Shown here piece after piece: positions 17,300-24,509 of a stretch of 28,209 bases of DNA (positions are counted from its first letter, which is position 1; the number at the start of each line of letters is the position of its first letter). The position numbers and the translations under genes are program-made. The notes under the pieces were generated by a model. The model ran no database searches. It was not told where the DNA came from and was given only the letters and a program-made list of their open reading frames with translations. Origin of the DNA: CAYOLL01 sp964404765 [NCBI: uncultured Gemmatimonadota bacterium] (lineage in GTDB: Bacteria; 4572-55); assembly GCA_964404765.1 (NCBI GenBank), contig CAYOLL010000071.1:1-28209 (forward strand). Reading direction: 5' to 3'.

Positions 17300-18490
17300 A
17301 TGAAGTTGGATAATCATACATACAAATTAACGGATAGTGGAAATTTTGGCAAAATTGCCTTAATTGCCGGTATTTTTGGTTTGGGCGCAAGCATAGCCGG
17401 ATTTGCAATGGACCGCAATCAATTCTTTTTTTCATATTTGACTGCGTTTGCCTTTTGGACAACTATTGGACTTGGTGGTTTGTTTTTAACAATGATCCAA
17501 CATCTGACGGGCGCATATTGGAGCATTGTTCTGCGACGGTTTTTAGAAAATATTATGTCCGGTTTACCGTTGATGGCTCTTTTTTTCATTCCAATTTTAC
17601 TTTTTGGAATGCATGATTTATATCACTGGGCAGATGTTGAGCAAGTGGCGCACGATGCAATCCTTACAAAAAAGAAAGCGTATCTAAATCCAACATTTTT
17701 TTCAATTCGTGCTGCTGTTTATTTTACAGTTTGGTTTACATTGGTGACAATTCTCTATAAGACTTCGATTGCCAATGACGAAAAGCCCGCACAGGCGCAA
17801 ATTGACAAAATGCAGACGATCAGTGCGCCCGGAATGATCCTTTTTGCATTTTCACTGACATACGCTTCGTATGATTGGCTAATGTCGCTTGATCCACACT
17901 GGTATTCGACTATTTTTGGTTTGTATGTCTTTGCCGGAAGTGTTTTTAGCTGCATTGCCGTCACGATTTTACTGTTATATTATGTTCAGTCGTTCGGTAT
18001 TTTGACCGATGTTATCACGGTTGAACACCGCCATGATCTGGGCAAATTGCTTTTTACTTTTAATGTCTTCTGGGCGTATATGGCTTTTTCTAATTATTTT
18101 CTGATCTGGTACGCCAATATTCCGGAAGAAACTTTATGGTTTAGCCATCGCTGGCCCGGCAACTGGAAATATATTTCACTGACCCTGCTGTTCGGTCATT
18201 TCTTTGTGCCGTTTTTTCTCTTAATGCCGCGAGCCGGGAAGCGTAATCGGAATTTCCTTGCTGTTATTGCGGCCTACCTATTAGTGATGCAGTGGGTCGA
18301 TATGTATTGGCTGATTCAACCAGCCAATCACCATCTGGAACATTCTGCACATTTTTCTTGGATGGACTTTACGACCTGGCTTGGTATTGGCGGTATTTTT
18401 CTGTGGTTTGTGTGGCAAAAGTTTACTAAAAATGCATTGCTTCCGCTTAACGATTATCGGCTGGCGACCTCAAAACAGTTCAAAAACTAG
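17300..18490 (+). CDS. actF: Alternative Complex III subunit ActF, integral membrane protein
   Basis: Second large membrane subunit of Alternative Complex III, 396 residues with about ten transmembrane segments. It is related to ActC but is thought in this family not to bind quinol, and may take part in proton movement. Recognisable stretches are MIQHLTGAYWSIVLRRFLE, the LFGMHDLYHWAD loop, YASYDWLMSLDPHWYSTIFG, and SNYFLIWYANIPEETLWF, all typical of the family. ATG 17300 has no strong ribosome binding site and lies 51 bp after actE. A short 6-bp inverted repeat (ACTAGC/GCTAGT, 18486-18503) spans the stop codon; no T-run follows, so transcription is expected to continue. Confidence 0.92.
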   Translation: MKLDNHTYKLTDSGNFGKIALIAGIFGLGASIAGFAMDRNQFFFSYLTAFAFWTTIGLGGLFLTMIQHLTGAYWSIVLRRFLENIMSGLPLMALFFIPILLFGMHDLYHWADVEQVAHDAILTKKKAYLNPTFFSIRAAVYFTVWFTLVTILYKTSIANDEKPAQAQIDKMQTISAPGMILFAFSLTYASYDWLMSLDPHWYSTIFGLYVFAGSVFSCIAVTILLLYYVQSFGILTDVITVEHRHDLGKLLFTFNVFWAYMAFSNYFLIWYANIPEETLWFSHRWPGNWKYISLTLLFGHFFVPFFLLMPRAGKRNRNFLAVIAAYLLVMQWVDMYWLIQPANHHLEHSAHFSWMDFTTWLGIGGIFLWFVWQKFTKNALLPLNDYRLATSKQFKN

Positions 18491-18547
18491 CTTCGTCGCT
18501 AGTATCTTGTAGGCGATTTTATTGCAATCCGTTTAAGGAGTTATTGA

Positions 18548-19003
18548 ATGTCGCAAGAAAAACATCACTCCCATCACACTCCAGACGAAGGTTTTGAGCA
18601 TACCGATCTTGATTTAGTGCGTATCGTGGGGGATACCGTTTTTTTTATTGCCATAATTGCGATTTCATTATTTGCTTTAGATTCTTCCTTTGTTTTTATT
18701 AAAGAAAAAATGATATATGCTGCGGCGTTGCAGCCGGAATCGCCCCAGTTGAAAAATCTGTTTACTGCAGAAAGTCAAGCACTGTCTGCCTATAAAATGG
18801 TGAGTGACTCAACTGGTGTTAGTTATCACATTCCTATAGACCATGCTATTCAATTAGTCGCAGGTGAACTGCCCGGTACCGAGGCCGCGACGCCTGTGCC
18901 GGTTGAGCAAACCGCTGTTACAGCCGATACAGTCACAACAAGCGCGTCGCCTATGGATACATCCAAAGTCACGGAAGGCCATGCCCCATCGACATCTCAT
19001 TAA
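18548..19003 (+). CDS. Small membrane-anchored protein of the act-cox operon, uncharacterised
   Basis: Unassigned 151-residue protein. A His-rich start (HHSHHTPDEGFEHTD) is followed by one transmembrane helix (~32-52, DTVFFIAIIAISLFALDSSF), a charged linker, and a segment LKNLFTAESQALSAYKMVSD then GVSYHIPIDHAIQLVAGE. From memory, this matches the pattern of small unnamed proteins near sco and act/cox genes in other phyla (a tyrosine-containing linker, then G-x-x-x-IPI-D/E-x-A-M/I-x-L). The final ~45 residues are a low-complexity Thr/Ala/Ser/Pro tail ending STSH, resembling the CoxD tail. TAAGGAG sits 7 nt before ATG 18548, a strong site. Its place between actF and sco suggests a role in assembly or as an accessory subunit of the complex; that is inference. 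Confidence 0.8.
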   Translation: MSQEKHHSHHTPDEGFEHTDLDLVRIVGDTVFFIAIIAISLFALDSSFVFIKEKMIYAAALQPESPQLKNLFTAESQALSAYKMVSDSTGVSYHIPIDHAIQLVAGELPGTEAATPVPVEQTAVTADTVTTSASPMDTSKVTEGHAPSTSH

Positions 19004-19824
19004 AATCGCTATATAAAATTTATTTGGTAATTTTGTTCTTTGTAATCCCGCCTGTTGTTTTTGCCCAGGTGATCAGCGAAGATGATCCGCACTTGAAAGG
19101 TATTAACGTCGATGAGCATCTTGGCGTAAATATCCCGCTGGATTTGGAGTTCACCAATGAAGGCGGCCAAAAAGTCAAGTTGCGCGACTATTTTCAAGCG
19201 GACCGGCCGGTTATCATGACTTTGGCTTATTATGAGTGTCCCATGCTGTGCACAATGGTACTGAACGGTATCAGCGACGGGGTTCGAAAGTTAGAGTGGC
19301 TGCCCGGCGAGCAGTTTCAAATGTTGACCGTCAGTATCGATCCGACCGAGACGCCGGCATTAGCCAGCCGTAAGCGCGACAATCACTTGAAGGAGATGGG
19401 TAAACCGGTCTCGCCAAGCGGTTGGGCGTTTTTAGTAGGACAGCAGCCGCAGATTCAGGCGTTAGCCGCTACGCTGGGTTTTCAATATTATTATGATAAA
19501 GAGAACGATGAATATGCCCATCCGGCGGTGGTGTTTTTATTAAGTCCAGACGGGAAAATTTCTCGTTATTTATACGGTCTTGAACATGAGCCAAAAAACC
19601 TGAAGCTGGGCTTGTTGGAAGCTTCAGAAGGCAAGATCGGCACAACGCTTGAAAAATTGCTCCTTTATTGCTATCATTATGATCCACAAGCGGGCGGTTA
19701 CGTTATATTTGCAATAAATGTAATGCGTTTAGGTGGTGTTTTAACTGTTATTGGTTTAATTTTTTTTATCGGCCTTTTATGGTCAAAAGAAAAATTTCGC
19801 GGGCAGCCTGTGCCTGCTAATTAA
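18988..19824 (+). CDS. sco: Sco1/SenC-family copper chaperone for cytochrome oxidase (start codon anomalous)
   Basis: Membrane-anchored copper-binding thioredoxin-fold protein that loads the CuA site of CoxB. The CxxxC copper motif is ECPMLC (Cys 84 and 88), the third ligand His ~178 lies in EYAHPAVVFLLSPDGKISRY, and a C-terminal transmembrane helix (VMRLGGVLTVIGLIFFIGLL) follows, as in act-linked Sco proteins. The first ordinary start, TTG 19024, falls inside the hydrophobic core of the signal sequence (VILFFVIPPVVFAQ). The frame stays open upstream and encodes a proper positive n-region (SLKSLYKIY) back to ATC 18988, which has GGAAGG 9 nt before it. No ATG, GTG or TTG exists in this frame after the stop at 18904. 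I take 18988 as the probable beginning; the alternatives are the TTG, or a frame error just upstream. It overlaps the previous gene by 16 nt. Confidence 0.87.
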   Translation: MDISLKSLYKIYLVILFFVIPPVVFAQVISEDDPHLKGINVDEHLGVNIPLDLEFTNEGGQKVKLRDYFQADRPVIMTLAYYECPMLCTMVLNGISDGVRKLEWLPGEQFQMLTVSIDPTETPALASRKRDNHLKEMGKPVSPSGWAFLVGQQPQIQALAATLGFQYYYDKENDEYAHPAVVFLLSPDGKISRYLYGLEHEPKNLKLGLLEASEGKIGTTLEKLLLYCYHYDPQAGGYVIFAINVMRLGGVLTVIGLIFFIGLLWSKEKFRGQPVPAN

Positions 19825-19853
19825 GGCCCTCAAGGTTTGAGGATTTCTTGGCT

Positions 19854-20792
19854 ATGAATACTTCGTGGATGTTGCCGTCGGCGGAATCAACCTTTGCGGC
19901 TGATTTTGATGCCTTATATTATTTTATCTACTACATGTCGGTATTTTTCTTTGCTTTAATTACTTTCTTAGTCGTATTTTTTGCTCTTAAGTACCGACGC
20001 GGCAAAGAAAAAAAGCTTACAACCGATTTTTCACACAATCTGCCGTTAGAAGTTGTTTGGACGGTCATTCCTTTTATATTAGTCATGATTCTGTTTGTAT
20101 GGGGTTTTCGTGACTACATGCGTATGCATATTGTGCCGAAAGATGCGCTTGAGATCAAAGTTAAAGCGCGACAGTGGGCTTGGGCATTTGAATATCCCAA
20201 CGGAGTGATAAGCGACGCCGATCTGGTGATGCCGGTTGGCAAGCCGGTTAAATTGCTAATGTCGTCATCCGACGTGCTGCATAGTCTTTTTGTGCCGGTT
20301 TTTCGCGCAAAATTGGACGTGTTGCCCAATCGTTATACCATTATGTGGTTTGAGGCAAAAAATGTCGGCACGTATGATCTGTACTGCACCGAGTATTGCG
20401 GTAAGGAGCATTCAGGTATGCTGGGCAAAGTCAAGACCATGGCGGCGGCGGATTTTGAAAATTGGTTGAGCGAAAGCGCTATGGGGGATGACGTGCCGCT
20501 GGTGGAATTAGGCGAAAAATTATATAAAAAAAAGGCATGCAATGCCTGTCACTCATTGGATGGCAGTAAAGTTGTCGGTCCATCGTTTAAGGGCATTGCC
20601 GGCAAAACCGAACGGTTAACCGATGGCAGCAGTGTGACTGTGGATGAGAATTATTTGCGTGAGTCCATGCTGAACCCGAATGCAAAGGTTGTGGAAGGTT
20701 TTCCGTCACCGTCGAGTATGCCCACATTTCAAGGTGTTTTGAAAGACCGCGAAGTAGACGCTCTTATCGAGTACATAAAGACGATTCAATAA
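19854..20792 (+). CDS. coxB: caa3-type cytochrome c oxidase subunit II with fused cytochrome c
   Basis: Electron-entry subunit of the heme-copper oxygen reductase, 312 residues. Two transmembrane helices (~22-48 and ~65-87) are followed by the cupredoxin domain with the CuA ligands: His in SSDVLHSLFVP, and CTEYCGKEHSGM supplying two Cys, a His and a Met. KARQWAWAFEYPNG is the aromatic electron-entry segment. A cytochrome c domain is fused at the C-terminus (CNACH near residue 229, likely Met ligand in SSMPTF), defining a caa3 enzyme. ATG 19854 has GAGGA 10 nt upstream; TTG 19848 is possible. It begins 29 bp after sco. With a built-in heme c, the oxidase could accept electrons directly from Alternative Complex III. 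Confidence 0.95.
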   Translation: MNTSWMLPSAESTFAADFDALYYFIYYMSVFFFALITFLVVFFALKYRRGKEKKLTTDFSHNLPLEVVWTVIPFILVMILFVWGFRDYMRMHIVPKDALEIKVKARQWAWAFEYPNGVISDADLVMPVGKPVKLLMSSSDVLHSLFVPVFRAKLDVLPNRYTIMWFEAKNVGTYDLYCTEYCGKEHSGMLGKVKTMAAADFENWLSESAMGDDVPLVELGEKLYKKKACNACHSLDGSKVVGPSFKGIAGKTERLTDGSSVTVDENYLRESMLNPNAKVVEGFPSPSSMPTFQGVLKDREVDALIEYIKTIQ

Positions 20793-20810
20793 ATAGCGGA
20801 GCAAATGGTT

Positions 20811-22460
20811 ATGTATAGCACCCCGGGTGTTAATTATCTTAATGAGCCAAAAGGCATTAAATCGTGGCTGCTGACGCTTGATCATAAACGGATCGGGGTC
20901 ATGTATCTGGCGGCGATTGTATTTTTCTTTTTTGTCGGCGGTATATTTGCCATGATGATTCGTTTGGAATTATTTTCTCCGAATCTCAACCCGGGTGACG
21001 AGTGGTTTACCCCCGATCACTACAACCAGCTGTTTACGTTGCACGGCGCGGTGATGATCTTTTTGTTTATTATTCCCTCTATTCCAGCAGCGTTGGGCAA
21101 TTTTGTTTTACCGTTGATGCTGGGCGCAAAAGACGTCGCATTTCCGCGTTTGAATCTGGCCAGTTGGTATATTTTTATGTTTGGGGCAACATTTGCCGTT
21201 TCCGCTATTGTGATGGGCGGTGTGGATACCGGCTGGACATTTTATACGCCTTACAGTATCCGGACGCAAACAGCGGTGATCCCCATGATCTTCGGCGCGT
21301 TTGTCATGGGCTTTTCTTCGATTTTAACCGGTCTTAATTTTATTGTGACCGTTCACAAGCTACGCGCACCGGGATTGACCTGGTATCAATTACCGCTTTT
21401 TGTGTGGGGCATTTATGCCACGGCGATTATCCAAGTTTTAGCCACGCCGGTTTTGGCCATCACTTTGGTTTTGTTGATGTTAGAGCGCCTGATCGGTATC
21501 GGTATTTTCGACCCGGCTCTTGGCGGCGACCCTGTTTTGTTTCAACACTTCTTCTGGTTTTACTCGCATCCCGCGGTTTATATTATGATTCTGCCGGGCA
21601 TGGCCATTATCAGCGAACTGATGGCGGTTTATTCGCACCGCAAAATATTCGGCTACAAAGCGATTGCCTATTCCAGCCTGGGTATTGCCTTTATTAGTTT
21701 TATTGTATGGGGTCATCACATGTTTACCAGCGGTCAGTCGGAATTGGCCGCGATGATTTTCTCTTTTCTGACGTTTTTTGTCGGCATTCCGTCCGGAATC
21801 AAAGTCTTTAATTGGGTGATGACCATGTATAAAGGTTCTATCACCTTTGAGACACCCATGATGTATGCACTTTCTTTTCTGATTTTATTTACAATTGGCG
21901 GGTTAACCGGCCTTTTCTTGGGAACGCTGTCCGTCGATATTCACTTACATGATACCTACTTTGTTGTGGCGCACTTTCACTATGTGATGATGGGCGGCAC
22001 TGTCATGGCTTTTTTAGGCGGTTTGCATCATTGGTGGCCGAAAATGTTCGGACGGATGTATAGCGAGTTTTGGGGTCGGATTGCCGCAGTTATTATTTTT
22101 ATCGGTTTTAACATGACGTTTTTCACCCAATTTTTCTTGGGCTCTTTAGGGATGCCGCGCCGTTATTATGACTATCCCGCTCACTTTCAGCGTTTACACG
22201 GTTTTTCTTCAGTCGGCGCGTTTGTGATTGGCTTGGGTTTCCTGATTATGGTAGTCTATTTGGCCCATTCGCTGTTTAAAGGCAAGATTGCGCCCTCCAA
22301 TCCGTGGGGCGCATTAACGCTTGATTGGGCGACCACATCCCCCCCGCATCCCCATAATTTTGTGGAGCAGCCTGTGGCCGAGCATGGTCCGTATGATTAC
22401 GATAAATATATGATTGGCCCGAACGGTGAATATGAAATCCGGCCCAAAGAAGCAGCATAA
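20811..22460 (+). CDS. coxA: Cytochrome c oxidase subunit I (A2-type heme-copper oxygen reductase)
   Basis: Catalytic, proton-pumping subunit, 549 residues, about twelve transmembrane helices. Heme and CuB ligands are visible: His in TLHGAVMIF, His and the cross-linked Tyr in [18 protein letters not shown], the His pair in [11 protein letters not shown], and the His pair in [17 protein letters not shown]. The helix VI motif is YSHPAVY rather than GHPEVY, the mark of the A2 family, in which the Tyr-Ser pair replaces the D-channel glutamate; this is the type known in Rhodothermus caa3. ATG 20811 has GCGGAG 9 nt upstream and is preferred over ATG 20805, only 3 nt from that site. The C-terminal tail ([19 protein letters not shown]) is soluble. 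Confidence 0.96.
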   Translation: MYSTPGVNYLNEPKGIKSWLLTLDHKRIGVMYLAAIVFFFFVGGIFAMMIRLELFSPNLNPGDEWFTPDHYNQLFTLHGAVMIFLFIIPSIPAALGNFVLPLMLGAKDVAFPRLNLASWYIFMFGATFAVSAIVMGGVDTGWTFYTPYSIRTQTAVIPMIFGAFVMGFSSILTGLNFIVTVHKLRAPGLTWYQLPLFVWGIYATAIIQVLATPVLAITLVLLMLERLIGIGIFDPALGGDPVLFQHFFWFYSHPAVYIMILPGMAIISELMAVYSHRKIFGYKAIAYSSLGIAFISFIVWGHHMFTSGQSELAAMIFSFLTFFVGIPSGIKVFNWVMTMYKGSITFETPMMYALSFLILFTIGGLTGLFLGTLSVDIHLHDTYFVVAHFHYVMMGGTVMAFLGGLHHWWPKMFGRMYSEFWGRIAAVIIFIGFNMTFFTQFFLGSLGMPRRYYDYPAHFQRLHGFSSVGAFVIGLGFLIMVVYLAHSLFKGKIAPSNPWGALTLDWATTSPPHPHNFVEQPVAEHGPYDYDKYMIGPNGEYEIRPKEAA

Positions 22461-22515
22461 CATACGTAAGAAAATTTATAAGATAACCTTCATGTAATTT
22501 GAGAGAAAACCAAGT

Positions 22516-23181
22516 ATGAGTCATAGCGCCGGCGGTAATCATCCATGGTATTTTGCCCATCATTTTGCTAATCTTGAGCAGCAAAAAGACGCTGCCAAGT
22601 TAGGAATGTGGATTTTCCTGGTAACGGAAGTGCTGACTTTCGGGGGCTTGTTTTGCGCTTATGCCATTTATCGCTCGTGGCATCCGGAGATGTTTTTCCA
22701 GGCGCATCATGAGCTTAACCGGATTATGGGAGCGATCAATACGATCGTGCTTATTACCAGTTCCGTTACGATTGCGTTGGCTATTCGCTGTATGCAGCTG
22801 AATCAGAAGAAAGGCGCGATCATTAATCTGGTCTTTACTTTGATTTTTGCCGGTACTTTTATGGTGATTAAGTACTTTGAATATTCGCACAAGTTTCATG
22901 TAGGGCAATTACCGGGCGAGTCTTACCATTTTGCAGAATTATTGAAGCAACCCGGTGTTTATAACCCGCACTTATTCTTTGGCATCTACTTTGCCATGAC
23001 TGGTTTGCACGGATTGCACGTGCTGATTGGCATGGGACTTATAACATGGTTGATTATTGGTGTGGTGAATGATCGATATTCACCACAATATTATACGCCG
23101 ATTGAAATGGTCGGTTTGTTCTGGCATTTGGTTGATTTGATTTGGATTTTCCTTTTCCCGCTGTTTTACTTGATCGGATAA
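22516..23181 (+). CDS. coxC: Cytochrome c oxidase subunit III
   Basis: Membrane subunit III, 221 residues, supporting stability and proton uptake of the oxidase. Family marks: KLGMWIFLVTEVLTFGGLFCAYAIYR in the first helix, with the conserved Glu; NTIVLITSSVTIALAIR; KYFEYSHKF; GIYFAMTGLHGLHVLIG; and the final GLFWHLVDLIWIFLFPLFYL. Five hydrophobic segments are evident. The leader has only a weak GAGAG at 22501-22505, 10 nt before ATG 22516. It lies 55 bp after coxA and 12 bp before coxD. Confidence 0.94.
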   Translation: MSHSAGGNHPWYFAHHFANLEQQKDAAKLGMWIFLVTEVLTFGGLFCAYAIYRSWHPEMFFQAHHELNRIMGAINTIVLITSSVTIALAIRCMQLNQKKGAIINLVFTLIFAGTFMVIKYFEYSHKFHVGQLPGESYHFAELLKQPGVYNPHLFFGIYFAMTGLHGLHVLIGMGLITWLIIGVVNDRYSPQYYTPIEMVGLFWHLVDLIWIFLFPLFYLIG

Positions 23182-23193
23182 GGCAGGAGACGC

Positions 23194-23742
23194 ATGGATT
23201 CAGGACACGTAAAAGACGTATCGGTGCATAGCGAGCCGCATGTGACGCCGTTATGGATATATTTGGGTGTAGGCACGGCACTGCTCTTTTTGACAGTTAT
23301 AACCGTGGCGGTTGCTTATATCGATTTGGGACCGTTTAACCTGGTTGTGGCGATGACGATTGCCACGCTGAAAGCCAGTCTTGTCTGCTTATTCTTTATG
23401 CATTTGTTATACGATCATAAATTTTATATGTATGCATTTTTGTTAAGCCTTGTTTTTTTGGCTATTTTTATCACTTTTACGTTGTTTGATACGTTGCGGC
23501 GCGGAGACCTTTATCCGGAAGTAGGCGGACCTATTGAAATGCAGGCCGCTCATATCATTAAGCTGCAACAATTCGGTGGGTCCCCAAGTCATGATGCGCA
23601 CGGTACATCGACAGAAGCGCATACGCCCACGGCAACTCCTTCAACACCGTCAGCGGCCGCCCCGGTTGACTCAATGGCGCATGCCGGAGCTGATTCCACA
23701 GCCGCCCCGGCTGACACGGCTAAGTCAACTTCCCACCATTAG
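23194..23742 (+). CDS. coxD: Cytochrome c oxidase subunit IV with low-complexity tail
   Basis: Prokaryotic subunit IV, 182 residues. Three transmembrane helices (~17-40, ~45-68, ~72-95) match the family, including TIATLKASLVCLFFMHLLYD, its most conserved stretch. After residue ~105 the protein runs into a low-complexity tail rich in Thr, Ala, Pro, Ser and His (for example TEAHTPTATPSTPSAAAP) that ordinary family members, about 90-120 residues, lack. The tail ends STSHH, resembling the end of the small protein at 18548. AGGAG lies 4 nt before ATG 23194. It is the last gene of the respiratory operon. Confidence 0.88.
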   Translation: MDSGHVKDVSVHSEPHVTPLWIYLGVGTALLFLTVITVAVAYIDLGPFNLVVAMTIATLKASLVCLFFMHLLYDHKFYMYAFLLSLVFLAIFITFTLFDTLRRGDLYPEVGGPIEMQAAHIIKLQQFGGSPSHDAHGTSTEAHTPTATPSTPSAAAPVDSMAHAGADSTAAPADTAKSTSHH

Positions 23743-23762
23743 CATAGGGAAGGGACGTGTGG

Positions 23763-23829
23763 AGAAATGTCGTTTTCAAGAGCTTATCGCTCATTTTCAA
23801 GCACTTACGCACTCAAAAATGACATTTCT
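23763..23829 (+). terminator. Long imperfect stem-loop after coxD, containing two related half-repeats
   Basis: A 14-bp inverted repeat (AGAAATGTCGTTTT at 23763-23776; AAAATGACATTTCT at 23816-23829, one G-T pair) encloses a 39-nt loop. Inside are two similar direct units, 23773-23793 and 23794-23815, both beginning TTTTCAAG and containing CTTA-x-CGC. The first unit can also fold GAGC against GCTC. Position suggests the 3' end of the respiratory operon, but no pure T-run follows, so an mRNA-stabilising structure or a dispersed repeat is as likely. Confidence 0.45.
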
Positions 23830-23858
23830 TGGACTTTATCATATCACACCCCTAATAT
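23829..23858 (+). promoter_or_regulatory. Possible promoter of the nickel superoxide dismutase gene
   Basis: TTGGAC (23829-23834), an 18-bp spacer and TAATAT (23853-23858) lie 62 bp before the start codon. Both boxes are imperfect. It fits a separate transcription unit for the dismutase after the stem-loop, but no regulator site (such as a Nur or Fur box) is recognisable. Confidence 0.3.
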
Positions 23859-23919
23859 AACCCTACTGTTTTTCAATCAAGCGGATGAGATGAATACCCG
23901 CATTTAAGGAGCGTACGGA

Positions 23920-24402
23920 ATGTTCAGCCGAAGTATGTTTATTTCCATGATTAGTTTGCTGCTTTTGACCTTTAGCGCCAATGCTTTTGCGCATTGCCAA
24001 ATTCCCTGCGGGATATATGATGATCAGACCCGCTTTACCCTGCTGGAAGAGCATATCGCCACTATTGAAAAGGCAATCAGTCAACTTGGCGAGTTATCCA
24101 AAGCCGCGCCGGTCAACTATAATCAGGTTGTGCGTTGGGTGAGCAACAAAGATGAGCACGCCGGACAATTTTCTGAAATTATAACGGCATATTTTTTGGC
24201 GCAGCGTATCAAGCCCGCCGATCCAAAAGATCAGGCTGCCAGCGATAAGTACATCAAAGAGCTTAAGTTGCTGCATGAAATGATTGTATACGCTATGAAG
24301 GCCAAGCAGTCCACTGATTTGGAAAATGTTACCAAGCTTAAGGTTTTAACGGCAGATTTCAAAGCATCGTATATGGGCGCGAATGCAGAACATAAGCATT
24401 GA
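23920..24402 (+). CDS. sodN: Nickel-type superoxide dismutase with Sec signal peptide
   Basis: Converts superoxide to oxygen and hydrogen peroxide at a nickel ion held by the N-terminal nickel hook. After a classic signal peptide (residues 1-24, cut at NAFA|H) the mature protein would start HCQIPCGIYDD, matching the nickel-hook motif H-C-x-x-P-C-G-x-Y-D: His1 and its amino group, Cys2 and Cys6 are the ligands. The remaining ~126 residues are helical (IATIEKAISQLGEL, NQVVRWVSNKDEHAG, KELKLLHEMIVYAMKAKQ) with the tryptophan region expected of the four-helix bundle; mature length ~136 residues is close to the family's ~117. In Streptomyces the leader is removed by the SodX peptidase; here signal peptidase I would expose His1 in the periplasm, and no sodX is next to the gene. 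TAAGGAG lies 8 nt before ATG 23920. The tail ends AEHKH. Confidence 0.9.
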   Translation: MFSRSMFISMISLLLLTFSANAFAHCQIPCGIYDDQTRFTLLEEHIATIEKAISQLGELSKAAPVNYNQVVRWVSNKDEHAGQFSEIITAYFLAQRIKPADPKDQAASDKYIKELKLLHEMIVYAMKAKQSTDLENVTKLKVLTADFKASYMGANAEHKH

Positions 24403-24456
24403 TAGCAAACTGCAAACTGAAGTTGTTATTCAACTATTTTTGCAAACCGTAGAATT

Positions 24457-24496
24457 AAAAGGCATTGTGCGTTAATCATCCGCACAATGCCTTTTT
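24457..24496 (+). terminator. Bidirectional intrinsic terminator between sodN and the ABC exporter
   Basis: A 15-bp perfect stem (AAAAGGCATTGTGCG at 24457-24471 and its complement at 24481-24495) with a 9-nt loop is followed by a T-run on the + strand (24492-24496) and, on the - strand, by the T-run that complements the leading A's. It ends the convergent sodN (+) and ABC exporter (-) transcripts. Confidence 0.88.
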
Positions 24497-24509
24497 CGTT
24501 CTATTGTTT

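Noticed and set aside
18981-19016. 11-codon frame (ATG 18981 to TAA 19014) ahead of sco, considered as a leader peptide
   Set aside because: It overlaps the end of the previous gene in another frame and has a poor spacing to its ribosome site; the frame anomaly of sco explains it better.
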